DNA of 9,013 bases from Verrucomicrobiota bacterium (lineage in GTDB: Bacteria; Verrucomicrobiota; Verrucomicrobiia; Limisphaerales; UBA8199): NCBI GenBank assembly GCA_026397855.1, contig JAPLUA010000484.1, positions 1 to 9,013 of the forward strand, given 5' to 3'. Below the pieces are notes generated by a model. The model saw nothing but the letters and a program-made list of their open reading frames with translations, was not told the origin of the DNA and ran no database searches. Below are positions 1 to 6,286 of this stretch, one piece after another. Numbering within the stretch: the stretch's first letter is position 1; the number at the start of each line of letters is the position of its first letter. The position numbers were made by a program, and so were the translations under genes.

Positions 1-195
1 GCCCCGCATACGGCCGACATGCTCGCCGCCGAACGATGGGACCACCCCTACTCTCGCGAGCAGGCCTGCTTCCCGGCCACATGGCAACGCGACCACAAGT
101 TCTGGCCCGCCGTGGGGCGCATTGACAACGTGTATGGCGACCGCAATCTGGTGTGCTCCTGCGCCGGCATGGAAGCCTGGCAGGCGGGATCTTAA
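1..195 (+). CDS. gcvP: Glycine dehydrogenase (decarboxylating), P-protein of the glycine cleavage system, C-terminal end (5' truncated by window)
   Basis: The frame is open from base 1 and encodes 64 residues before TAA at 193-195. The peptide reads APHTADMLAAERWDHPYSRE, then a stretch with FPATW, KFWPAVGRIDNVYGDRNLVC and a short tail. This is the highly conserved C-terminus of GcvP (NAPHT, WDRPYSRE, KFWP.V.RIDN.YGDRNL.C). P-protein is a cytoplasmic PLP enzyme that decarboxylates glycine and passes the aminomethyl group to the lipoyl arm of H-protein (GcvH). Only the end is present, so the sequence cannot say whether this is a single-chain GcvP or the PB subunit (GcvPB) of a split enzyme. The PLP lysine lies upstream, outside the window. 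Its stop overlaps the stop of the convergent gene. The family assignment is very secure. Confidence 0.95.
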   Translation, partial: APHTADMLAAERWDHPYSREQACFPATWQRDHKFWPAVGRIDNVYGDRNLVCSCAGMEAWQAGS

Positions 196-980
196 GCGGC
201 TTTCGCAACCGGCGCCCCGACCAGGTAGGTGATCGGTATCGGCATCCTGCCGCCCTTCACCGTTCCCATTTCCCACTGGTAACCGCTCGACCCCAGGCTG
301 TCGGCCAGGTCGCGCATATCCTGCAGGCTGTAGGTCCGCAGGCACGAAACGACGCCGTCAAAGAGCGTGACCAGCGGCGCCAGCGGAACGACATAGGTCC
401 AGAACAGGCGCGACCACCGGAACGGCCGGATGAACGGCGTCACCAGGAACACCCCCAGCGGCGCCAGGAGGGCAAATAGTATCGCCAGGGGACGCCGTTG
501 CGTGGCCTCGAACACCGCTATCCCCTCCCCGCTCCGAACGGCATCGGCAAGCACCGCCCGCGCCTGCCCGGGACGGAAATGGTGGAAGGCCGAGAACATC
601 GTCCGGAACCCCGGCAGGCTGGCGGGAACTTGCATCGGATCCACGGGCTGCGGATGGTAGCCGATCGCCCGGTCCGTCAGGCGGTTCGCCCGCCGGAATC
701 CCTCAAGGTTCGGGTACTTATCCGTCAGGCAGACCGGCACGCCCACACCGCTCTCCGCCAGGGCCGGCTGCAGCCAAAGCCACGGCCCGGCCGCGCCCGA
801 GCAAAGATCGACAATTCCCCGCGATCCCGCCCGCCGGAGCACGCCGCCAAGAATGGGAATAATCGGCTCGTAGATCCTCGTCGCAGAGAAAAAGCATTGG
901 AGATAATCGGTGGCCGCGTCGCGGAGCGAGTGCGGACACCAATCCTGATCTTCGATCTCGATTAAATGAAGGCGTCTCAT
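192..980 (-). CDS. Class I SAM-dependent methyltransferase-like protein with a hydrophobic C-terminal region
   Basis: The protein has 262 residues if started at the ATG at 978-980 (MRRLHLIEIEDQ...). The frame stays open upstream to 1235, but that extension is low-complexity, crosses the divergent gene's start and adds nothing domain-like, so the shorter start is preferred. No clear Shine-Dalgarno is visible. A glycine-rich motif I (VDLCSGAAGPW, residues 57-67) follows a predicted helix. An acidic motif II (LTDKYPN, 85-91) and a motif IV-like FSAFHHF (129-135) come next, in the order of a Rossmann-fold methyltransferase. Residues 165-181 and 192-207 are strongly hydrophobic and flank RPFRW, suggesting membrane association. 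They are followed by FDGVVSCLRTYS. The substrate cannot be told. The gene is convergent with gcvP (stops share TTAA) and divergent from the GH84 gene, with 122 bases between them. Confidence 0.75.
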   Translation of the reverse strand: MRRLHLIEIEDQDWCPHSLRDAATDYLQCFFSATRIYEPIIPILGGVLRRAGSRGIVDLCSGAAGPWLWLQPALAESGVGVPVCLTDKYPNLEGFRRANRLTDRAIGYHPQPVDPMQVPASLPGFRTMFSAFHHFRPGQARAVLADAVRSGEGIAVFEATQRRPLAILFALLAPLGVFLVTPFIRPFRWSRLFWTYVVPLAPLVTLFDGVVSCLRTYSLQDMRDLADSLGSSGYQWEMGTVKGGRMPIPITYLVGAPVAKAA

Positions 981-1067
981 GCAGGTCGAAACGCGCCAAT
1001 GCCGCCCAACCTCCCAAAAGATAATCCTGACAACACCAAACGCAACACCAACATCCTGATTGACGGG

Positions 1068-1095
1068 TTGACCACCGCCCAGAGCGGTCCATACT
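1068..1095 (+). promoter_or_regulatory. Weak candidate promoter for the GH84-like gene
   Basis: TTGACC (1068-1073, five of six) lies 16 bases before CATACT (1090-1095, four of six). Transcription would begin at about 1102, directly at the ATG at 1103, which would make the message leaderless; no clear Shine-Dalgarno precedes that ATG. A match this loose can occur by chance. Confidence 0.25.
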
Positions 1096-1102
1096 GGCCG
1101 GA

Positions 1103-3250
1103 ATGAAGCTGCTTGCGAACAGGTTCCATTCTCTTGCCATGGCGCTGATCCTTTGCCCGGGAGCGGCCTTGCTTGCCGGGCAGGTGCCGGAGCTTGTCCC
1201 GGCTCCGCGCGAGGTGAAGTGGTCGGCTGAGCCACCAGCCCGGCTCACAGTCGGCACGGTGGCAATCGTCGTCGGGCGCCAGGCCGCCGCGCCCGAGCAT
1301 CAGGCGGCCCGAATGCTCCAGGAAACAGTGGCCAAACGATTCGGCCAGCAATGGCCGATCCTGCGCGAGGGAGAGGAGAACGTGAACCACAAGGTCTTGG
1401 TGTTGCTGGGCCAGCGCGCGACCTGCGCGCGGCTCGACGAGCTGTGCCGCAAGCACGGGATGGATTTAAGCGCAGTCTCCCCCGGATTCGATGGCTATGT
1501 TATCACCCCGGTCGCCGAGGGGGACCGGCTGACCATCGTGGTTGGAGGCTGCAACGCGCGCGCCGTGGAGTATGGGCAGGATACGCTATCCCAGATGCTC
1601 CGCGGGTCGGGCAAGGATCTGGACCTGGTGAAGGGGGCGGTGCGCGATGCGCCAGTGATCCCGTGGCGCGGCCGGCCGCAGACCCAGGTGGGCCACTATC
1701 TGCGGCCGGGCGAACTGGACCTCTACGTCCTGTCGCGCGTCAACTTCATTGATTTGCGGAGCGGCATCTACGCGTTCCAGCCCGGCGAGAAGCTGGACCG
1801 GGAGGAGATCGCCGAAGCGATCAAGCAGGCGCATTTGCGCGGGATCATCGTGTACGCCACCGTCAACTGTGGGGTGTCTGGCAAGGAGTATGAGAAGGTG
1901 CTGGGAACTTTCCGCGAGCTGCTGGACCTGGGCGCCGACGGGCTTTGGCTGTCCTTCGACGACAAGGGCCCCGGCGAGGACCCGGTGGGGCTGACGAAAC
2001 AAGTGCTGGAGCTGGGCCGTCAGCGCCAGATCAGTGGCCAACCCATCGCGATCACACCGCCCAAAGGCTCCTACCAGCGAATCGTAACCGACTTCAACCG
2101 CAAGATCATGGCTGTGCCCGGGATGGAGCGGGCCCTTTGGTTCTGGACCGGGGTGCCCTCGACCCAAGCTGTGGAAGAAGCGCGCTCGATCGGCATCAAG
2201 GTGAGGCCGAGCTGGTGGCACAATTGGCCCCGGCTCGAAACGCCCCAGAGTTACGTCGGCCTGCCACCGCTTTCGCTGGGCTGGAGCGAGCCGGACTACG
2301 AAACGCTCGCGGCCGGGGGGGATTGCCTCGAAGCCGTGATGCCCTGGGGCGGCAATGCCTTTGGCCAGCACTACATCGCGCCGGTGATCAACTGGTGGGG
2401 CTGGAACCCGCAGGCGCACGACTGGGACGCGCTGCGACGGCGCCTGTTCTCGATTGTGTTCGGCCCGGGCCAGGTCCCTGCAGCCATGAAGTTCGATGAC
2501 GGCCTGCGGGAGATGTTCGGCCTGTTCGAGTATTCATACAAGGCGACGGATGGCCTGCCATTCTGCCCGCCGCGATTGCGCCGGGCGGCCGACCGGGAGC
2601 GGGCCGGGGCGCTGGGCACCGGGCTGGCATCGGTGCTGGACGAAATCGCCGCGAAGGCCCCCGGCCAGACGTTGCTGGCGGAGGACGCGTTGAAGACGTC
2701 CTACCTCGATCGCATGCGGCGGGAGCTGGAAACGCACCGCGCGGCGGCGAAGCTGACCTACCCCGAGGCCTGGTGGCCGGAGCAGCAGCAAAGGATCCTG
2801 GACAGGCTGCACGCAGGGGATGCGGCGGGCGTGGACGAGCTGGCCTCGAGCGTGCGCGGCCGGGTTTTGAAGGAGGTGGATGAGATCAGTCGGAGTTTGC
2901 CGTCCGGCCCGTATGCCAAGGCTTACGCGGACTGGTGGCGGGCGCGGGCATCCCTGGATGCCGGCGGCTGGAAAGCGCTGGTGGAAGCGCGCCGCAAGGC
3001 GATGGGTGACCGGCTGAAGGACTATTTCTGGAGCATGGTGAACCCCGGGCCGTTGCTCGAAGGGCTGGCTTCTCCGCCGCTCGAATGGGGCATCGGCCGC
3101 TGGCAGGTCAGCAACCGCCTCCTGGCCACGGCGCTGCCCGGCACCAACGAGACTGGATGGCTGGCCCCTACGAGCGGGGCAGCGTCCGCGCCGCGGTATT
3201 CGCCGCAGGCCCCAAGACGGCGGGCGCGCCGGGCGAGTATGCCGAGCTGA
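1103..3250 (+). CDS. GH84-like beta-N-acetylglucosaminidase, exported; original frame up to a frameshift near 3165
   Basis: The frame encodes 715 residues, but its last ~27 (after about 3168, rich in Arg/Ser/Ala) are out-of-frame nonsense. The N-terminus is a signal peptide (K, R, then LAMALILCPGAALLAG, cut near residue 26), so the protein is probably periplasmic or secreted. Residues ~29-180 resemble the GH20b-type domain (PELVPAPREVKWS). The catalytic barrel follows with the GH84 double aspartate in WLSFDDKGPGE (D286-D287); in GH84 these polarise the substrate N-acetyl group and act as acid/base. Further GH84-like signatures are FWTG, WWHNWP and NWWGWNP. A helical region covers ~480-690. 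Known family activity is removal of beta-linked GlcNAc by substrate-assisted catalysis; the real substrate here is unknown. The catalytic part is intact, so a truncated product could still fold. The missing C-terminal part is read in the other frame at 3169-3585. Confidence 0.82.
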   Translation: MKLLANRFHSLAMALILCPGAALLAGQVPELVPAPREVKWSAEPPARLTVGTVAIVVGRQAAAPEHQAARMLQETVAKRFGQQWPILREGEENVNHKVLVLLGQRATCARLDELCRKHGMDLSAVSPGFDGYVITPVAEGDRLTIVVGGCNARAVEYGQDTLSQMLRGSGKDLDLVKGAVRDAPVIPWRGRPQTQVGHYLRPGELDLYVLSRVNFIDLRSGIYAFQPGEKLDREEIAEAIKQAHLRGIIVYATVNCGVSGKEYEKVLGTFRELLDLGADGLWLSFDDKGPGEDPVGLTKQVLELGRQRQISGQPIAITPPKGSYQRIVTDFNRKIMAVPGMERALWFWTGVPSTQAVEEARSIGIKVRPSWWHNWPRLETPQSYVGLPPLSLGWSEPDYETLAAGGDCLEAVMPWGGNAFGQHYIAPVINWWGWNPQAHDWDALRRRLFSIVFGPGQVPAAMKFDDGLREMFGLFEYSYKATDGLPFCPPRLRRAADRERAGALGTGLASVLDEIAAKAPGQTLLAEDALKTSYLDRMRRELETHRAAAKLTYPEAWWPEQQQRILDRLHAGDAAGVDELASSVRGRVLKEVDEISRSLPSGPYAKAYADWWRARASLDAGGWKALVEARRKAMGDRLKDYFWSMVNPGPLLEGLASPPLEWGIGRWQVSNRLLATALPGTNETGWLAPTSGAASAPRYSPQAPRRRARRASMPS
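3165..3168 (+). other. Probable frameshift point (CCCC homopolymer) in the GH84-like gene
   Basis: Upstream the good reading frame has codons starting at 1103 + 3n; downstream good protein continues one base earlier. The switch is best placed in GGCCCCTAC, where one lost C explains everything: CTG GCC CC(C) TAC GAG gives L-A-P-Y-E. A -1 slip of CCT onto CCC would give the same result, but no heptameric slippery site or strong downstream stem is obvious. The cause may be a real mutation or an assembly error. Confidence 0.65.
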
Positions 3251-3585
3251 AGGTGTCGCTGCCGGTCTCGGGTCACCGTGACCGCCTGGGGCTGCTCGTC
3301 TTTGCCAGCTCCGCCAACAAGGATCTTTTCTCCGCCACACCCGTCAAGAACCGCTGGGCCGGATACCGGTTCCTGGAACTGGCATGGCAGGACAAGACAT
3401 TGTGGGAGACCGATGTCGGCTCCCTGCCGGACCGGGGCGAGTGGTTCCTGGTCCGACTCCCCCGGGTGCCGGATGATGTCAAGGACCTGACCCTGCGGCT
3501 CAGGATCGGGGACCGGAAAGTGTCGCACGGCAATTACACGCTCTGCTTCGTGGGCCCGATTCGGCTCATGGAGCTTCCAGAATGA
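3169..3585 (+). pseudogene. C-terminal domain of the GH84-like protein, displaced into another frame by a one-base shift
   Basis: From TAC at 3169 this frame reads YERGSVRAAVFAAGPKTAG and continues with protein-like, beta-rich sequence (LKVSLPV, LGLLVFASS, YRFLELAWQ, WETDVGSLPD, WFLVRLP, LRLRIGDRK, YTLCFVGPIRLMELPE) to TGA at 3583-3585. An ATG at 3085 opens the frame, but residues read before ~3165 are an out-of-frame shadow of the GH84 gene and no ribosome site supports it. Adding one C to the CCCC run (3165-3168) joins GWLAP directly to YERGS and restores one protein of 827 residues. The domain looks like a beta-sandwich accessory module; its function is not recognised. It ends in a 4-base ATGA overlap with the next gene, as expected if the longer reading frame is ancestral. 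Confidence 0.8.
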
Positions 3586-5189
3586 TCAACCTACTCACAG
3601 CTTATATGTTTCAAATAACCTCAAACATGGCGGGCCGCATTGCCGGCGGCGTTTTCATCGCACTCCAACTCACAGCCGCGCTTGCGGCCGACCCGGCGAC
3701 CGCGCCGGCGGCTCCGGGGGGGCCCCTGGACATCGGCAATCGCCGGCAGGTGTTCATTGACCGGCAGTTCCTTGCGAGCGCGCGAGACGTCGAACTCGTT
3801 CCCCATTCGCCCCGCAGGACGGGCGAGCGGACGATTGTTCCGGACCGGTCGTGGGAGCGAAACGACCTGGGCTGCTACAGTTGCGTGCTGAAGGTGGGCG
3901 AGGCCTACCAGATGTGGTACGCCTCCTACCCGGGCCTCTGCTACGCGCGATCGAAGGACGGCATCACCTGGGAGAAGCCTGTGCTCGGGCTGGCGGAGTT
4001 CGAGGGGAGCAAGGACAACAACATCGTCATCGGCTACGGCGCTGGCGGGATAGACCGGTGCGGCACCGAGGGCGTGGTGTTCTATGACCCGAAAGCGCCC
4101 GAGGAGGAGAAGTTCCGCTATGCGACGCGCATCTCGGATGAGCTGAAGGACACGGTGGTGTTTTCCTCGCCGGACGGCATTCATTTCAAGCTGACCCACA
4201 AGAAGGTGCTCACGTTCACGCACCCGGAAGGCCGCCAGCATCTGGACTCGCAGAACATGATTTTCTGGGATGACCGGATCAACAAGTATGTCGCCTACAT
4301 GCGGCGCAACCTCTACGCGCCCGGACAGCGCAACCGGAGCGTCGCGCGGAGCGAATCAGATCACCTGGGCGGATTTGCCGAGGTGCAGGAATCGCCGATC
4401 GTACTGGAGCCCGATGCGCTGGACATCAAGCTGGGAGGCAAGCCCGCGTTGGACTACTACACCAGCGGCGTCACCAAGTATCCGTGGGCGCAGGACGCCT
4501 ACTACATGTTTCCGCAGGCCTATTTCCACTACGTGCCCAAGCAGTTCGCCGAGTTCGAGAAGGAGTGCCCCGTCAACGCCGGGCCGCTGGACACCCGGTT
4601 CGCCGCCAGCCGGGACGGCATCACCTGGAACCGCTTCGACCGCCGCCCCTTCGTGGGCCTGGGCATGAAAGGTGAGTTCGACAGCAAGAACGCACGCGTC
4701 TTCGCCGGCCTCGTCCCTTCGCTGGATGGCCGCGAGATGTATATGTATTACCTGGGCTGCGACACGCTGCACGGCTGGGGACGCGATGAGCGGAACAATC
4801 GCCTCCTGACCGCTGCCGGCCTGGCCCCCACCTACGATACGAACGTCATCAGCCGCCTCGTCCTCCGGCGCGACGGGTTTATCTCCGTCCGCGCTGCCTA
4901 CGCCGGCGGCGAGTTCACCACCCCGCCGCTCAAGTTCTCCGGCCGCGAGCTGGTCCTGAACGTGGACACCTCCGCCGCCGGCCTGTTGCGCTGCGAATTG
5001 CTCGGCGAGAAAGGTGAACCGATTGAAGGCTTTCGGTTGGCCGACTGCGACCTGATCCACACCGCCAACGAAGTTGACCGCCCGGTCAAGTGGCGGGGCA
5101 AGGGCGACCTCTCAGCCCTCGCCGGAAAGCCGGTGCGCCTGCGGGTGGAATTCCGCGACACCGACCTCTACGCCTTCCAGTTCCGTTAA
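3582..5189 (+). CDS. Exported five-bladed beta-propeller protein, GH32/GH43/GH130-like putative glycosidase
   Basis: The protein has 535 residues. The start at 3582 is supported by the ATGA overlap with the preceding gene and by GGAG at 3570-3573, eight bases upstream. A start at 3627 would give a more classical signal peptide (MAGRIAGGVFIALQLTAALA, cut before ADPA). Either way it looks exported. After DIGNRRQVFIDRQFL the body carries propeller-type strand repeats: CYARSKDGITWEKP (from ~121), SSPDGIHFK (from 195) and SRDGITWNRF (from 343), with EFEGSKDNNIV near 139-149. Acidic residues that could be catalytic (for example D in FIDRQF and WDDR) are present but cannot be assigned by eye. Residues ~420-535 form a beta-rich C-terminal module ending LYAFQFR. 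Such proteins are common in polysaccharide-degrading PVC bacteria, usually without known substrate. Co-translation with the GH84-like gene suggests action on the same glycan. Confidence 0.72.
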   Translation: MINLLTAYMFQITSNMAGRIAGGVFIALQLTAALAADPATAPAAPGGPLDIGNRRQVFIDRQFLASARDVELVPHSPRRTGERTIVPDRSWERNDLGCYSCVLKVGEAYQMWYASYPGLCYARSKDGITWEKPVLGLAEFEGSKDNNIVIGYGAGGIDRCGTEGVVFYDPKAPEEEKFRYATRISDELKDTVVFSSPDGIHFKLTHKKVLTFTHPEGRQHLDSQNMIFWDDRINKYVAYMRRNLYAPGQRNRSVARSESDHLGGFAEVQESPIVLEPDALDIKLGGKPALDYYTSGVTKYPWAQDAYYMFPQAYFHYVPKQFAEFEKECPVNAGPLDTRFAASRDGITWNRFDRRPFVGLGMKGEFDSKNARVFAGLVPSLDGREMYMYYLGCDTLHGWGRDERNNRLLTAAGLAPTYDTNVISRLVLRRDGFISVRAAYAGGEFTTPPLKFSGRELVLNVDTSAAGLLRCELLGEKGEPIEGFRLADCDLIHTANEVDRPVKWRGKGDLSALAGKPVRLRVEFRDTDLYAFQFR

Positions 5190-5238
5190 GGGAGCCCTGA
5201 TCCCCGACCGGCAAGGAACATTCGGCAGGAGTTTCCGT

Positions 5239-5281
5239 GTTCGGGCCGGAGCGGGTACAGCGGCCGCACGTCTGCCCGAAC
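5239..5281. repeat. Inverted repeat GTTCGGGC / GCCCGAAC
   Basis: GTTCGGGC at 5239-5246 is perfectly complementary to GCCCGAAC at 5274-5281, with 27 bases between that include the palindrome GCGGCCGC (5260-5267). It lies 50 bases after the propeller gene's stop. It could end or protect that transcript, but it has no T-run, so it is not a standard intrinsic terminator. Confidence 0.5.
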
Positions 5282-5378
5282 CGCTCTGGCACCTTGCCCG
5301 TGTCCCTCCCGCCAGGCACCGGCCTCGTCGGCTCGCCAGGGGCGTGTTGCCCGGGTGGCGGTGGCTTGCTGTGCCGAA

Positions 5379-5422
5379 GGAGTTACGAAGGAGTTACGAA
5401 GGGGCTTCGAAGGGGCTTCGAA
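5379..5422 (+). repeat. Four tandem 11-bp repeats, GGAGTTACGAA x2 then GGGGCTTCGAA x2
   Basis: Units lie at 5379-5389, 5390-5400, 5401-5411 and 5412-5422. The first two are identical, the last two are identical, and the two types share GGRGYTWCGAA. CGAA just before (5375-5378) and GGG just after look like partial units. The last two contain the palindrome TTCGAA. The period is about one helical turn, so the units present the same DNA face. They could bind a protein or be a slippage or mobile repeat. Confidence 0.85.
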
Positions 5423-5454
5423 GGGAATAAGGGGTTTTCGACCTGATGATTGAT

Positions 5455-5509
5455 CCAGACCCCTGTCGGAACTGCCGCGCAGCTTCCACATGCGGCATCT
5501 TGTGTCTGG
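5455..5509 (+). other. Nested stem-loop upstream of the operon promoter
   Basis: The outer arms CCAGAC (5455-5460) and GTCTGG (5504-5509) and the inner arms TGCCGC (5473-5478) and GCGGCA (5492-5497) are both perfect and properly nested, giving two stems separated by an internal loop. It sits 12 bases before the -35 hexamer, so it would not be in the operon's mRNA. It may be a weak end-of-transcript structure for upstream transcription, a small RNA, or a DNA site. Confidence 0.4.
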
Positions 5510-5521
5510 TGCCCCTTTCGG

Positions 5522-5550
5522 TTGCGCGATGGGTGATCCGATGGTATGAT
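5522..5550 (+). promoter_or_regulatory. Putative sigma-70-type promoter with extended -10 for the regulator/chaperone operon
   Basis: TTGCGC (5522-5527, TTG core) is followed by a 17-base spacer and TATGAT (5545-5550, five of six to TATAAT). TG at 5542-5543 makes an extended -10 (TGGTATGAT). Transcription would start near 5557, giving a short leader before AGGAG at 5571. The 8-bp palindrome ATGATCAT (5546-5553) overlaps the -10 and could be a repressor half-site or chance. No sigma-54 -24/-12 pair with correct spacing was seen nearby. Confidence 0.5.
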
Positions 5551-5570
5551 CATTAATAGGTTTTAATCAC

Positions 5571-5575
5571 AGGAG
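5571..5575 (+). promoter_or_regulatory. Shine-Dalgarno AGGAG, spaced for an ATA start at 5585
   Basis: AGGAG is a strong ribosome site. The in-frame ATA at 5585-5587 is nine bases downstream, while the first usual start (TTG at 5597) is 21 bases downstream, too far for normal initiation. This site therefore favours a non-standard ATA start or a mutated ATG. Confidence 0.55.
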
Positions 5576-5596
5576 AATTCTACTATACATAACGAA

Positions 5597-6286
5597 TTGC
5601 AAACGAATGCCGACAGCAGGGCGGATTCTTCTTATGTGGGTTTGTACGGAGCCGAAGACTCGAAGGGTGCCGTCCGCCGACTGATTCACATCCCCGTGAT
5701 TCACAGCCAGGCGGAGATGGGCAGCCTCAGTCCGACCATCCAGGCAATCATGCTGCGAAAGCTGGGAGCCCAAGGCTGGGCGGATAAGGTGAGCGCAATT
5801 GATGGCATCTGGACACGGATTGAGGAAGCGATTGAGGGGTGGTCTCTGCCTTACAAAAAGGTGCGGCTCTACCAGGACGGGTTGCCGGTATGTGGACGCG
5901 AGCAGGACATTGTTTCGGAGCTGGCCAAGGCGGGCAGCCGGAACCATCAGCTCCTGCTGCGGTTGAAGGAACGCGGTGCCACCCTCATGGGAACCGAATC
6001 AGCCGACCTGCTGGTGCAGGAGTATAAACTAATCAAGCAGATGTTCGCGACCGACGACTCGGCGGCGGCGGCTCGCCTGGAGATCCGCCACCAGCAGGTC
6101 AGCCAATCCACGCTCAAGGGCCGGGACCAGGCCATCGCGCAGCGAATCAACGACACGCTGCGCCAAGGTGAAATCGGCCTTTTATTCCTGGGAATGCTAC
6201 ACTCCGTGGAGCGATGGCTGGCTAAGGATATCCAGGTCACGCATCCGCTTTATCCGCCGTCTTCGAAGGGCCTTGAAAGCCAATGA
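5597..6286 (+). CDS. Conserved-looking protein of unknown function, first gene of the regulator/Hsp20/CDC48 operon
   Basis: From TTG at 5597 the protein has 229 residues; from ATA at 5585 it would gain HNEL-type residues (233 in all). I do not recognise a named family. It is soluble, with no signal peptide or clear membrane segment. Stretches that look like conserved motifs are RRLIHIPVIHSQAEMGSL (~27-44, two His), YQDGLPVCGRE (92-102), GSRNHQLLLRL, ERGATLMGTES and, near the end, EIGLLFLGMLHSVERWLAKD. Predicted alternation of strands and helices suggests an alpha/beta fold, and the GLLFLGMLHSV strand is of a kind seen ending in a catalytic or binding His, but this is only a hint. It overlaps the response regulator by ATGA, implying coupled translation and a shared process. 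The tail PPSSKGLESQ is encoded by bases resembling the 11-bp intergenic repeat. Confidence 0.75.
   Translation: MQTNADSRADSSYVGLYGAEDSKGAVRRLIHIPVIHSQAEMGSLSPTIQAIMLRKLGAQGWADKVSAIDGIWTRIEEAIEGWSLPYKKVRLYQDGLPVCGREQDIVSELAKAGSRNHQLLLRLKERGATLMGTESADLLVQEYKLIKQMFATDDSAAAARLEIRHQQVSQSTLKGRDQAIAQRINDTLRQGEIGLLFLGMLHSVERWLAKDIQVTHPLYPPSSKGLESQ

Larger units (their letters stand above)
5190..5570. other. Non-coding region between the glycosidase pair and the regulator/chaperone operon
   Basis: Frames here give only low-complexity Arg/Gly/Pro-rich peptides with no start or ribosome-site support, so I see no gene. The region holds an 8-bp inverted repeat (5239-5281), four 11-bp tandem repeats (5379-5422), a nested stem-loop (5455-5509) and a promoter (5522-5550). 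Base composition drops from GC-rich to AT-richer in the last ~45 bases, as expected for a promoter. No clear rho-independent terminator with a T-run follows the 5189 stop. Confidence 0.7.

Noticed and set aside
981..1235. Upstream extension of the minus-strand methyltransferase-like gene to an ATG at 1235
   Set aside because: The extra 85 residues are Pro/Ala/Gln-rich, cross the start of the divergent GH84 gene and add no domain.
1586..2419. Long minus-strand open frame inside the GH84-like gene
   Set aside because: It is antisense to a clear enzyme; its His/Pro/Gln-rich translation has no domain and is typical of GC-rich antisense frames.
3160..3175. Programmed -1 ribosomal frameshift
   Set aside because: No X-XXY-YYZ slippery heptamer or obvious downstream structure; a lost C is simpler, although slippage is not excluded.
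4356..5060. Long minus-strand open frame inside the propeller gene
   Set aside because: Antisense shadow of a well-supported coding sequence, without start context or recognisable motifs.
5287..5297. TGGCAC followed by TTGC, resembling a sigma-54 promoter
   Set aside because: Only one base separates the two boxes; a -24/-12 promoter needs five.
5379..5422. CRISPR-like repeat array
   Set aside because: Units are 11 bp and directly adjacent, with no spacers and no cas genes nearby.
5074..5491. Open frames on both strands across the non-coding region (for example + 5074-5430 and - 5186-5491)
   Set aside because: Low-complexity Arg/Gly/Pro translations, no ribosome sites, and they run through the tandem repeats.
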